Shown here: positions 6,309 to 12,756 of the stretch, piece after piece
Numbering within the stretch: the stretch's first letter is position 1
Layout of the letters: each line of letters begins with the position of its first letter
From: a virus
DNA: 43,454 nt
Direction: 5' to 3' (one strand)
IMG/VR virus record: IMGVR_UViG_3300037264_001369
Coordinates: 1 to 43,454 of that record
Program-made: the position numbers and the translations under genes
Notes under the pieces: model-generated
Database searches by the model: none
Seen by the model: only the letters and a program-made list of their open reading frames with translations
Told to the model about the DNA's origin: nothing

Positions 6309-7952
6309 TTACTCCTTATTTTCAAAACTTTCTAATATTGCATCCACATCTATCTCCTCATCCTCTCCTTGCGGGGCTTCCTGCGTCTCTGTTTGCGGGA
6401 CTTTATCAGGCACAATCTTTGACCTGACCTGCGTTTTTAGTGCCTCTGCGGTACTGCGGGCTAGTTCTTGCAGATCATGCGCGACAACATATCTTCTTAA
6501 TAAGAAATTGAGGTTATCCTCATTAAAAATGATGTGTTTCTGTTTATCATGTCCTTTTGGTTCGGTTTTAAGTTTCATTACTCTTAATAAGCCGCCTAAC
6601 TTTTGAGGTGATAATTCTTTAACTGGCTCTCCTTTAGTATTAACTCCGTATATTTCTTTACTGACGTTTAATCTAACTTCTGCGGTAGTTATGTCCTCAT
6701 AAGATAATCTCTCTACGAATATCTCAACTAGTTTATTAGCAATAATACCTATATCGCTTTCACTTCTTTGTTCCGATAATTCTTTTTGATAATTTTTAGC
6801 AAACTCAATTAAAGTATCCAGGTCTTCTTCTCGTATAACTCTTAATAAGGGATAGAACGTTTGTCTAGTCCGATTGTCAAAATAATCTTCTTTTAAGAAC
6901 CTAGTTATAATATCTTGTCGTGTATTATTTGAATTATCTAACCCGCTGACCCGCAATTGCCTTATTCTTGCGGTCTTGTTTTTACCCTCGAGGCTAGATA
7001 TCTCTTTATTGACCCGCACTCTGGTCGCATTTAATTCCGCAATATGGGTAAGTCTGAACCCAAGGAGTTTATTTTGTATCTCTTGAACCCATTCGTGAAG
7101 TTCGGTAGGTAACTCAATTGAATAATTGTTTCGTAAGTCTTTAGGAAATTCTAAACAGTTATTTCTTAAAATTCGAGATTCTAGCGCATCAGACTTAAAC
7201 CTTTGCAGTGTAGAAAAGAGCTTAGGACCAAATGGCGACCAGAGTCTTGGTTTGATGTTTTTACCTTCCCCCTCACTTTTAGCGATGTAGTGCCCTTTTT
7301 CAAACCCATTGTTAAGCATTGAAGTTAAAGTTGCTTGATCTGAAGTATCCAGAGTATCAAACTCATTGATTATCAAAGTAGGCATATGAGCGTCAATCAT
7401 TCTGAAAATAAAACTTTCTGATACTCCTCCCGCCACTGATAATGGTTTCCTACAAAGAGATCCGACTATATCTATATGCCTAGTTTTACCAGTTCCCATT
7501 TGTCCCACAGGACCATAATAAGGAACTGTTGGGTATCTGTCTGCAATCCAACTATATTTAGCATAAATCCTTGCAAAGAAAAGAGTCTTGTCATCTAACC
7601 AATAAGAAGCAGTTATAAAATCAGTCATTTCTTTCTCTAGTTCTTTTTCAGAAACAAACTCTGCCTTAATCGGTAACAGGATAGCTCTTTTTGTAAAAGG
7701 CTCGGTTGTGTCAGGAATATAAGTTGTGTCTTCAAATTTAAACTCTTTCAGTTCCTGCTCCTCAACCTTACCCGTCTCTTTGTTAAAAAGTACAAAAGAA
7801 AAATCTCCTGGACTTGATTCAACTTCTTCAAGTAAATATGTAGGAGTTTCAAGGAATGAAACAGAAATTGGTTTCTGTTCTTCCTCTTTATGTCCCTTTG
7901 TCATACCCTTAACCACTTTTTCTGCCGCGTCAAATATTCTATCTTCTTTCAT
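6309..7952 (-). CDS. AAA/helicase-like replication ATPase, 547 aa
   Basis: Walker A is GPVGQMGTGKTRH (about 146-158) and Walker B is PTLIINEFD (about 191-199). Downstream are a sensor-like segment (SPFGPKLFSTL) and candidate arginine finger (ESRILRN). This resembles DUF3631/D5-like phage primase-helicase ATPases, with an inserted helical C-terminal region. Its stop-start coupling to the CHC2 zinc-finger gene upstream (ATGA, 7949-7952) suggests the two form a split primase-helicase. The C-terminal acidic tail (EEIDVDAILESFENKE) resembles the SSB-like tail. No polymerase gene is present, so host polymerase is presumably recruited. Confidence 0.75.
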   Translation of the reverse strand: MKEDRIFDAAEKVVKGMTKGHKEEEQKPISVSFLETPTYLLEEVESSPGDFSFVLFNKETGKVEEQELKEFKFEDTTYIPDTTEPFTKRAILLPIKAEFVSEKELEKEMTDFITASYWLDDKTLFFARIYAKYSWIADRYPTVPYYGPVGQMGTGKTRHIDIVGSLCRKPLSVAGGVSESFIFRMIDAHMPTLIINEFDTLDTSDQATLTSMLNNGFEKGHYIAKSEGEGKNIKPRLWSPFGPKLFSTLQRFKSDALESRILRNNCLEFPKDLRNNYSIELPTELHEWVQEIQNKLLGFRLTHIAELNATRVRVNKEISSLEGKNKTARIRQLRVSGLDNSNNTRQDIITRFLKEDYFDNRTRQTFYPLLRVIREEDLDTLIEFAKNYQKELSEQRSESDIGIIANKLVEIFVERLSYEDITTAEVRLNVSKEIYGVNTKGEPVKELSPQKLGGLLRVMKLKTEPKGHDKQKHIIFNEDNLNFLLRRYVVAHDLQELARSTAEALKTQVRSKIVPDKVPQTETQEAPQGEDEEIDVDAILESFENKE

Positions 7953-8506
7953 AACAACCTTTCTATAGCCTGTTTAAATGTTAAGTGGTAATTGTCTCGC
8001 AGAAACTCGATGATATCTCCAGACCAAGAGCATCCAAAACAGTGACCAGTGTTACTCTCCAAATAAATAGTGAAGGAAGGAGTCTTTTCCAAATGTATCG
8101 GACACAAGCCGATTAAGTATTTTCTGTTCTTCTTTAGCTTAGTTGGAAAGTGCAATTCAAAAGGAACTGCTTTAGCTTGGGCTATCTGTAAGTCAGTTAT
8201 CCCAGTATCAATTAAAGGCTCTGGTCGTTTCTCAATTATCCTTTGGATAAAAAACCAGTACTTAATCCATTTATCAATCACTAGAACTTCTCTATATTCT
8301 TCCGCTAATAATGCGGTGTGAAACATTTTGCTGGTTTTATCTAGGTCTCTTATTCTCTCTGCCTTTTTCTTAGTAGCTTGATAAACTTCTTCTCGTCTAT
8401 AGAGCAGCTCATCAAGTTTCGCAGGAATTGTTTCAATCAAACCATCTTTAAATTCTTCAACCTCCTCCTTACTTGGTAACTGTGGGGGATATTGCCAGAA
8501 GTTCAT
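7949..8506 (-). CDS. Stand-alone CHC2 zinc-finger primase-type protein, 185 aa
   Basis: The C-terminal 60 residues contain GLCPIHLEKTPSFTIY...HCFGCSWSGDIIEFL, the CPxH...CxxC zinc-binding domain of DnaG-type primases (PF01807-like). The TOPRIM catalytic domain is absent; the N-terminal about 120 residues are helical and unrecognised. ATG at 8506 is chosen for its SD (AAAGG, 7-nt spacing); a GTG at 8542 inside the previous gene would add 12 residues. Likely helps template recognition with the downstream ATPase (inference). Confidence 0.75.
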   Translation of the reverse strand: MNFWQYPPQLPSKEEVEEFKDGLIETIPAKLDELLYRREEVYQATKKKAERIRDLDKTSKMFHTALLAEEYREVLVIDKWIKYWFFIQRIIEKRPEPLIDTGITDLQIAQAKAVPFELHFPTKLKKNRKYLIGLCPIHLEKTPSFTIYLESNTGHCFGCSWSGDIIEFLRDNYHLTFKQAIERLL

Positions 8507-8531
8507 AGTTGTACCTTTCTTTATCCAGTCG

Positions 8532-8810
8532 TTAGCTTCCACTTAACTCCTTAATTAGAGACGCTTCAGTAAACGCCCTATATGCCTCGATTAGGTCTTT
8601 CTTTGTAAAATATTCACCCTCATTAGTATTGATAGCGTTGTAGGACACGAAGAGATGAGCTTTATCTGGCTTAATCTGGCGGAAGTCGGCTTCGACTCGT
8701 TTGATAAAAGCTATTTTTCTACGCAAAGTGTACATTCGTACCACCTTACCCTTTTTGTAGAACTTTATAGCGAAGTATAAGCCTAACTTCAGTGGTTGTT
8801 TTTGTCTCAT
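8532..8810 (-). CDS. Hypothetical basic protein, 92 aa
   Basis: First full-size gene of the leftward operon. Basic N-terminus (KQPLKLGLYFAIKFYKKGKVVRMYTLRRK), then FIKRVEADFRQIKPDK and a C-terminal helix. Its ATG overlaps the TGA of the 31-codon leader ORF (ATGA, 8807-8810), so it should be translationally coupled to it. No family recognised. Confidence 0.7.
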   Translation of the reverse strand: MRQKQPLKLGLYFAIKFYKKGKVVRMYTLRRKIAFIKRVEADFRQIKPDKAHLFVSYNAINTNEGEYFTKKDLIEAYRAFTEASLIKELSGS

Positions 8811-8902
8811 AAAACCTCTTCAAAAAGCTCCACGAAATTGGACCCCGTTAAGGAGATCGTGGAGCTATTAAAACTGGTTTTGTAAAGAAAAACGGAGTCC
8901 AT
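8807..8902 (-). CDS. Leaderless 31-aa leader ORF spanning a terminator-like hairpin
   Basis: ATG at 8902 lies 6 nt downstream of a TGC-TAGACT extended -10 box, so the transcript should begin at or next to the ATG. The ORF (MDSVFLYKTSFNSS..., ending FEEVL) runs through the hairpin at 8826-8866 with its U5 tract, and its TGA overlaps the ATG of the next gene. It is rich in Ser/Thr and has no recognised family. Either a small protein or a leader peptide whose translation controls termination. Confidence 0.55.
   Translation of the reverse strand: MDSVFLYKTSFNSSTISLTGSNFVELFEEVL
8822..8866 (-). terminator. Terminator-like hairpin inside the early leader (putative attenuator)
   Basis: Perfect 10-bp stem AGCTCCACGA/TCGTGGAGCT, 21-nt loop, followed on the minus strand by TTTTT. 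It sits between the early promoter and the first operon gene and is covered by the leader ORF, so termination would depend on translation or an antiterminator. Confidence 0.7.
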
Positions 8903-8908
8903 AAAAGA

Positions 8909-8939
8909 AGTCTAGCACAGTGTCTCTGTGATCTGTCAA
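8909..8939 (-). promoter_or_regulatory. Early leftward promoter with internal operator palindrome
   Basis: TTGACA at 8934-8939, 19-bp spacer, extended -10 TGC-TAGACT at 8909-8914. The spacer holds a palindrome, CACAG-N5-CTGTG (8916-8930), well placed for a repressor. Drives the replication operon. Confidence 0.6.
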
Positions 8940-8941
8940 TA

Positions 8942-9247
8942 CTACAGTTTATTATGTAATATCTTGTGGCAAGAGGAGCATAGCCATTGAACATCTAAAG
9001 GTTTTGAATAATCGTTATGGTGGCCCGAAAGTTTTGATTCGTTGGAACAAGACTCACAATTTATTGGTTTTAACAGTTTCCCTGATGCTATAGCTCTTTT
9101 TACTTTCATATGTATTGCTTTTGCATAAGGGTGTTTTTTATGCCAATCTATCGTGGCTTCTAAGTAATCAATAGAGCGATTGCGTCCATTCTCTGCATAC
9201 CATTTTTTGTAGTACTCAGATTGTTTAACTTTATCTTTGTAAGCCAT
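8942..9247 (-). CDS. HNH endonuclease, 101 aa
   Basis: Start moved to ATG 9247 because a promoter ends 6 nt upstream and the 27 codons before it are not convincing. The C-terminus has CESCSNESKLSGHHNDYSKP...WLCSSCHKILH, the beta-beta-alpha metal HNH signature with two CxxC zinc ligands. N-terminal basic region SEYYKKWYAENGRNR. A free-standing homing-type nuclease; nothing nearby looks like an intron. Confidence 0.8.
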   Translation of the reverse strand: MAYKDKVKQSEYYKKWYAENGRNRSIDYLEATIDWHKKHPYAKAIHMKVKRAIASGKLLKPINCESCSNESKLSGHHNDYSKPLDVQWLCSSCHKILHNKL

Positions 9248-9253
9248 AGCTAC

Positions 9254-9282
9254 ATTATTGCAGTGCGTAATATTGATGTCAA
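9254..9282 (-). promoter_or_regulatory. Leaderless promoter of the HNH gene
   Basis: TTGACA (9277-9282), 17-bp spacer, extended -10 TGC-AATAAT (9254-9259), then 6 nt to ATG 9247. Confidence 0.65.
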
Positions 9283-9413
9283 TACACAACTTAGAGAGCA
9301 AATAAAAACTCCCAGACACAATTTTCATTGAACCCAGGAGCTTTTAATTGCCCAGCCTGTTATGAGAAACACACGAGGAGTTTCAAAACTGGGCTTTAGT
9401 ATCTTAACAGATA

Positions 9414-9422
9414 TGTTACAAT
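9414..9422 (+). promoter_or_regulatory. Extended -10 promoter for the 50-aa gene
   Basis: TGT-TACAAT; -35 weak. The predicted start, 7 nt downstream (about 9429), is the first base of a stem-loop. Confidence 0.55.
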
Positions 9423-9428
9423 ATTTAC

Positions 9429-9512
9429 AGGTGGCTCATAAATCCACCTCCTTTCACTCAACTGGCTCCTAACCGAGCTTGTTGAGTTTTATCACCTATT
9501 TTATAAGGAGGT
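9429..9512 (+). promoter_or_regulatory. Structured leader with SD/anti-SD alternative pairing
   Basis: Hairpin 1 pairs AGGTGG (9429-9434) with CCACCT (9444-9449). Hairpin 2 pairs ACTCAAC (9456-9462) with GTTGAGT (9481-9487), followed by TTT. ACCTCCTT (9446-9453) is an exact 8-nt complement of the SD AAGGAGGT (9505-9512) and overlaps hairpin 1, so the two pairings exclude each other, as in a translational riboswitch. Confidence 0.5.
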
Positions 9513-9515
9513 TCT

Positions 9516-9668
9516 ATGTTTAACGATGGAGAAGTAAAAGACGTTGACTTGACCCCAAGTGAAGAAGTTGCCGCTGATGGCGAAGTAGTTAAGGAAACTA
9601 CTGAAGAAGCAGAAAAAGTTAGCGATGAAGCAGCCGAGGCTGTTAAAGAAGAAACTCCAGCAGAATAA
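9516..9668 (+). CDS. Small acidic protein, 50 aa
   Basis: Plus-strand gene isolated between minus-strand operons, with a strong SD (AAGGAGGT, 3 nt before the ATG). The product is very acidic and Ala/Val-rich (DVDLTPSEEVAADGEVV..., ending KEETPAE), without hydrophobic or Cys residues; probably disordered or helical. Its sequence resembles no family I recognise. It ends before the hairpin at 9686-9713. Possibly a DNA mimic or inhibitor given the charge (speculation). Confidence 0.65.
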   Translation: MFNDGEVKDVDLTPSEEVAADGEVVKETTEEAEKVSDEAAEAVKEETPAE

Positions 9669-9685
9669 GGAGTTTTGGATACAAA

Positions 9686-9713
9686 GAAGGGAAGTCTTTG
9701 TAGGCTTCCCTTC
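9686..9713. terminator. Bidirectional hairpin between convergent genes
   Basis: Perfect 9-bp stem GAAGGGAAG/CTTCCCTTC with a 10-nt loop and short T-rich flanks on both sides. It lies between the plus 50-aa gene and the minus holin operon. The remaining 9714-9844 shows no convincing gene. Confidence 0.6.
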
Positions 9714-9844
9714 AATGTTTCTACTAAAAACCGAAGATCGAAAACGCTTATTCCTAGTAAACATCCTCAATCGGCTCTCAGAGGTTAGCAGAGTCCCACT
9801 TAACCACTTTCATTTTAGGAACTCTACTTTTATTTAGCAATATC

Positions 9845-10066
9845 TTATTTACCGATTCTAGTAGCTATCGTGACTGCTCCAGATGCCACTAGTCCTGCAT
9901 AAGCTCCCGTTTCAGGAGTTAACCCTTGAATACTAGCTGCACCTGCGATAATACCGACTGCGACTGCGATAACAATCTTCAGCGCGCCTGGATAATCTTT
10001 CTTTTGAATAAGATCAATAAACTTAACGATTGCTGTGATTGCTGCTGGGATTAAAATTGCTTCCAT
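9845..10066 (-). CDS. Putative holin, 73 aa
   Basis: Two hydrophobic segments (AILIPAAITAIVKFIDLI and ALKIVIAVAVGIIAGAAS) separated by a short charged turn (QKKDYPG), plus a third weakly hydrophobic alanine/glycine-rich C-terminal stretch ending RIGK: the size and layout of small phage holins. Strong SD (AGGGGGTGA, suitably spaced). Directly downstream of the amidase gene. Would permeabilise the membrane to release the murein hydrolases. Confidence 0.7.
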   Translation of the reverse strand: MEAILIPAAITAIVKFIDLIQKKDYPGALKIVIAVAVGIIAGAASIQGLTPETGAYAGLVASGAVTIATRIGK

Positions 10067-10071
10067 TTAAA

Positions 10072-10179
10072 TCACCCCCTAGCTGCTTTCTTTGATAATT
10101 GTTTTAAAGCCTCGGCTAGTTTACTTCTTAAAACATTCATAAAACTTTGACGCTTATCTAATTTATTTCTTTTAGCCAT
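10072..10179 (-). CDS. Possible 35-aa basic amphipathic peptide
   Basis: ORF MAKRNKLDKRQSFMNVLRSK...SKKAARG starts within the last codons of the amidase gene and ends 5 nt before the holin ATG. Strongly basic and helical, with an amphipathic pattern. Position suggests a lysis accessory peptide, but no family is recognised. Confidence 0.45.
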   Translation of the reverse strand: MAKRNKLDKRQSFMNVLRSKLAEALKQLSKKAARG

Positions 10180-11113
10180 TTCTCTTAAAGATAGCGTTCC
10201 AGAGCTTAACCAAGAAATCTAATATCTGTGTCCAAACCCAGCGCACCTCATCAGGAGCGTCTGGTAATGGGACTGGGTGTTCATCTGGAACATCTGGAGG
10301 AGGAGTCGGTTCGATTGGATCTGGTACGGGTATAGGCTCTGGTATTGGTTCTGGTATTGGAGCAGGAGCTTTATAGTCAAAGTCTTCTAGTGGGAATCCA
10401 TTAGCGATTCTTTTATCAGCCGAGTACCTTGTAACATAGTATTTTTTACCACCAGTGAAAGTCTTGAACCCTACTGTTACCTGACTTCCATTAGGAAAGT
10501 TCTTTAAGACTTCTCCAGTAGTCATATTTACCAAAGGAACATCTTTTTCCAAGACGTTAGTATGTTCACCAATATCTTGAAGATTGAGAACCCACTCTGG
10601 CTGTGGTGGAGGCGGTGGTGCGGCTAGTTGCTGCGCTCTAGCAATTAATCTATTTACATCTAATGCCGCTGGACAAGCGGTAACAGTACCACTGCCAAAG
10701 ATAATTCGCACGTCTCTGTGACCGAAGATTCTGCCATTGTTTATTGGGATGTTGTGTCGCTTGCAGATGTCAGCAATCAAACGAGCTGAGGACTCGTACA
10801 GAGCGTCAGGGCGTATAGAATCTGGTTGAGCAAAATCTCCGTGCTCAATCGTGATACTCTTCTGATTAATGTCAAAGTTTCCATTAGTGTAAGGAGTGTC
10901 AGATTCTCTCACCATTTGGGTTACACTGCCGTTTAAGTCAACTATGTAAGTTGAGGAAGCGATTCTAGCAGGATTCTTAAAAGCAGCGATTGCAGAAGAA
11001 GCATTTCCGACAATACTATGAATTACTACATATAAAATAGGCTTACCTGCTCTACCAACTTGGTAATTTGGTGCGGCTGCTGGAATAAAATTTGCTCCTG
11101 AATAATCTGCCAT
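10172..11113 (-). CDS. N-acetylmuramoyl-L-alanine amidase (Amidase_2/PGRP type) endolysin, 313 aa
   Basis: N-terminal domain (about 1-165) with LYVVIHSIVG (zinc His), SSTYIVDLNGSVTQMV, ITIEHGDF and FGHRDV...TACPAALDV (zinc His and Cys region), the Amidase_2 pattern that cleaves the sugar-peptide bond of peptidoglycan. A Pro linker, then an SH3-like region (about 180-245), then a long Pro/Glu-Pro repeat stalk (PIPEPIPEPIPVPDP) and a C-terminal amphipathic segment (VWTQILDFLVKLWNAIFKRNG), possibly a membrane or wall anchor. SD AAAGG present. No signal peptide; export via the holin next to it. Confidence 0.85.
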   Translation of the reverse strand: MADYSGANFIPAAAPNYQVGRAGKPILYVVIHSIVGNASSAIAAFKNPARIASSTYIVDLNGSVTQMVRESDTPYTNGNFDINQKSITIEHGDFAQPDSIRPDALYESSARLIADICKRHNIPINNGRIFGHRDVRIIFGSGTVTACPAALDVNRLIARAQQLAAPPPPPQPEWVLNLQDIGEHTNVLEKDVPLVNMTTGEVLKNFPNGSQVTVGFKTFTGGKKYYVTRYSADKRIANGFPLEDFDYKAPAPIPEPIPEPIPVPDPIEPTPPPDVPDEHPVPLPDAPDEVRWVWTQILDFLVKLWNAIFKRNG

Positions 11114-11114
11114 A

Positions 11115-11378
11115 TTATTTTCCTTTCAAGAATTCAAGTATTAAAAATGTTAAAACCGATCCAAGTATCGCTGCTAAACTAGGGGACAACCACCTCCAAA
11201 GATGGGACTGTTCTTCTATCTTTTTTATTCTTAACTCAAAATCTGTCTTAACTACATAGTTAGCTTGCATAAAAACTTTGATCTCTTTAACGTCACTAGC
11301 GACTTCGGTTACTTTTAAGGTAAGATCATCCATTTTAGTTTCCACAATTGAAAGTCTTTCTCCTGCTGGTTTGGTCAT
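11115..11378 (-). CDS. Coiled-coil protein with C-terminal TM (XhlA-like), 87 aa
   Basis: Heptad-rich N-terminal 55 residues (IVETKMDDLTLKVTEVASDV...) followed by WRWLSPSLAAILGSVLTFLILEFLKGK, a single C-terminal transmembrane segment. This matches the layout of XhlA/hemolysin-type lysis accessory proteins. Coupled to the upstream gene by an ATGA overlap; 1 nt before the amidase SD region. Lysis role inferred from layout and position. Confidence 0.65.
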   Translation of the reverse strand: MTKPAGERLSIVETKMDDLTLKVTEVASDVKEIKVFMQANYVVKTDFELRIKKIEEQSHLWRWLSPSLAAILGSVLTFLILEFLKGK

Positions 11379-11647
11379 TGTCCCATATTGTTAAGCATCT
11401 TACCTGCGCGCTTAACTAGCATTTGTAATATTAATTTATTTTCTGCGGGAGAATCTTCACCAGAGGTTTTAGGAGCTGTAGCAGGAGCTGCGACTTGTGC
11501 ACTTCCGAGAGACGGTTGTGGTGCTACAGGAGCTTGAGGAGCCGCCATAGATGATTGATCGGGTGCAGGAGTTGGAGCACCTTGTGCCCTAGCGTTTATC
11601 GCTTGGTTTATGACTGAATTTATTAAAGCTCGTTTCTGTTCGTCCAT
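11375..11647 (-). CDS. Hypothetical Ala/Pro-rich protein, 90 aa
   Basis: First gene of the lysis operon. ATG 11647 is chosen over 11656 because TATAAT lies exactly 7 nt upstream. Helical N-terminus (KRALINSVINQAINARAQ), a disordered Ala/Pro/Gln linker (about 25-68), and a helical C-terminus (LILQMLVKRAGKMLNN). Possibly a minor virion or lysis-accessory protein; unrecognised. Confidence 0.65.
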   Translation of the reverse strand: MDEQKRALINSVINQAINARAQGAPTPAPDQSSMAAPQAPVAPQPSLGSAQVAAPATAPKTSGEDSPAENKLILQMLVKRAGKMLNNMGQ

Positions 11648-11654
11648 TAGATAC

Positions 11655-11660
11655 ATTATA
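11655..11660 (-). promoter_or_regulatory. Leaderless promoter of the lysis operon
   Basis: Perfect TATAAT ending 7 nt before ATG 11647; no clear -35. Divergent from the plus-strand promoter at 11683/11732. Confidence 0.6.
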
Positions 11661-11682
11661 CAACATTATTTAAAAGGACGAT

Positions 11683-11711
11683 TTGACAAGAGGTGTTACC
11701 AGTGGTATGTT
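11683..11711 (+). promoter_or_regulatory. Upstream plus-strand promoter of the lysozyme-like gene
   Basis: TTGACA (11683-11688), 17-bp spacer, TATGTT (11706-11711). A second, extended -10 (TGG-TAAAAT, 11732-11740) lies downstream and would start RNA at about 11747, the base of a long stem. Confidence 0.55.
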
Positions 11712-11746
11712 AAGACCTACGCTAGACAATATGGTAAAATAACAGT

Positions 11747-11809
11747 AGGTGATTTAGTTAGGGGTTGTGTAAGATGGGCAGGCTTGCACAGCTCCTAACT
11801 AGGTCGTCT
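11747..11809 (+). ncRNA. 23-bp stem-loop in the leader of the lysozyme-like gene
   Basis: Bases 11747-11769 pair with 11787-11809 continuously over 23 bp, with a 17-nt loop. All non-Watson-Crick positions (six) are G-T, i.e. G-U pairs in plus-strand RNA but C-A mismatches in minus-strand RNA, so the structure favours the plus transcript. An ATG (11774) lies in the loop; the likely gene start is 11822, 12 nt past the stem. Confidence 0.55.
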
Positions 11810-11821
11810 CGACTTAGATCT

Positions 11822-12406
11822 ATGAAAAGAAAACAACGGGCAGCTCGTTGGATTATTATCCTACTAGCACTAACCCTTCTTGTTTCAACTGCTCTTTCTC
11901 ATAACCAAAAAGAATCCCAATTAAAACAAATTAGACAATTAGAAGAACAACAGACAAGGGATTCCCAGCAGATAGAGAAAGAACACCAGGAGAAACTAAA
12001 GCTGGAACAAGAAAAAGAACAACTTAAAAAGCAATTAGAAACAAAGAAACAAAAAGAAACAATGTTAGCTCAAGTTAAACCAAGGTACTCAAATTCAGGT
12101 AACTGTGAAACTTACAGAAACCTAATAGCCCAATATTCCTGGAACGTCAATACTATGATCGCTATCTGTAATGCAGAAAGTGGCGGAGATCCTAACAAAG
12201 CAAACACAACCGACAATCACGGTGTTTGTATGGGTAGTTATGGATTGTTCCAGATTAGCTGTCATCAAGGAATTGTTCTCGACCCAACAGCTAATGTAGC
12301 TGCCGCTTGGGGTAAGTACACAGGTGCTCAAAATAACCCTAGAACTAATTACTGGGGGTATTGGCCTTGGAGTGTCTGTAAAAATGGCACACTCACTTGT
12401 AGTTAA
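11822..12406 (+). CDS. Membrane-anchored lysozyme/transglycosylase-like murein hydrolase, 194 aa
   Basis: Basic N-terminus and TM/signal-anchor (RWIIILLALTLLVSTAL, about 9-25), a coiled coil (about 30-82), then a lysozyme-like SLT domain: NVNTMIAICNAESGGDPNKAN (Glu of AESGG is the likely catalytic acid), MGSYGLFQISC and WGKYTGAQNNP...YWPWSVC; about five Cys could form disulfides. ATG 11822 is chosen as it begins the signal anchor; ATG 11774 in the hairpin loop would add 16 residues. Plus strand, opposite to holin and amidase. It could act at lysis or be virion-associated for entry. Confidence 0.8.
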   Translation: MKRKQRAARWIIILLALTLLVSTALSHNQKESQLKQIRQLEEQQTRDSQQIEKEHQEKLKLEQEKEQLKKQLETKKQKETMLAQVKPRYSNSGNCETYRNLIAQYSWNVNTMIAICNAESGGDPNKANTTDNHGVCMGSYGLFQISCHQGIVLDPTANVAAAWGKYTGAQNNPRTNYWGYWPWSVCKNGTLTCS

Positions 12407-12439
12407 GCTAATCGGTATTTTGTTACTTCTATATATTTT

Positions 12440-12468
12440 CCTCTTTTAAAGAGGTATATAATTATAGT
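12440..12468 (+). promoter_or_regulatory. Promoter with operator-like palindrome for the forward cassette
   Basis: Palindrome CCTCTTT-T-AAAGAGG (12440-12454) abuts TATAAT (12457-12462). The predicted start, about 12469, is two bases before the long leader hairpin. -35 is poor, which suggests activator control. Confidence 0.5.
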
Positions 12469-12470
12469 TG

Positions 12471-12558
12471 TTTGAATCTTGAGAGCTATATAGGTTATGT
12501 GTAAAACAGCTCCGCTGTCTTAACTTGCAAGTTACCTATATAGTTTTGAGGATTCAAA
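12471..12558 (+). ncRNA. 88-nt 5'-terminal hairpin directly before the SD
   Basis: TTTGAATC (12471-12478) pairs with GATTCAAA (12551-12558), CTATATAGGT (12486-12495) with ACCTATATAG (12534-12543), and ACAGC/GCTGT (12506-12518) caps it; about 30 pairs with few mismatches, wobbles fitting the plus-strand RNA. The SD (AGGAGGAGG, 12559-12567) starts at the next base. A competing palindrome AACTTG-CAAGTT lies at 12522-12533. Confidence 0.6.
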
Positions 12559-12570
12559 AGGAGGAGGTCG

Positions 12571-12756
12571 ATGCCTGAAGAAGTCAAGCAAGTTCCGCCT
12601 ACTCCTAACGAGGTCTGGGTAGGCAACGGCGACTATCTCAAGATCGTGGAAGAGATGTTAATCGCTCTCGGAGAGGAGTATCAACTGGATGTCTGGTACA
12701 ACGGAACAAAGCTCGTTGGAAATGGAGTTACCACCAGCCCAAAAGAAACCAACTAG
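12571..12756 (+). CDS. Forward cassette gene 1, unknown, 61 aa
   Basis: ATG preceded by a very strong SD (AGGAGGAGG, spacing 3-4). Product MPEEVKQVPPTPNEVW..., with a central LKIVEEMLIALGEEYQLDVW and C-terminal VGNGVTTSPKETN. No family recognised. Base composition is visibly more GC-rich than the flanking virion genes, suggesting separate acquisition (moron-like). Overlaps gene 2 by 35 nt. Confidence 0.7.
   Translation: MPEEVKQVPPTPNEVWVGNGDYLKIVEEMLIALGEEYQLDVWYNGTKLVGNGVTTSPKETN

Noticed and set aside
9426-9456. Minus-strand micro-ORF MSHL after a perfect SD (AAAGGAGGTGG)
   Set aside because: Four codons only; the SD-like sequence is better explained as the anti-SD of the plus-strand leader.
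11774-11821. Upstream ATG for the lysozyme-like gene
   Set aside because: It lies in the loop of the 23-bp hairpin and the 16 extra residues are encoded by the stem; the signal anchor begins naturally at 11822. Not fully excluded.
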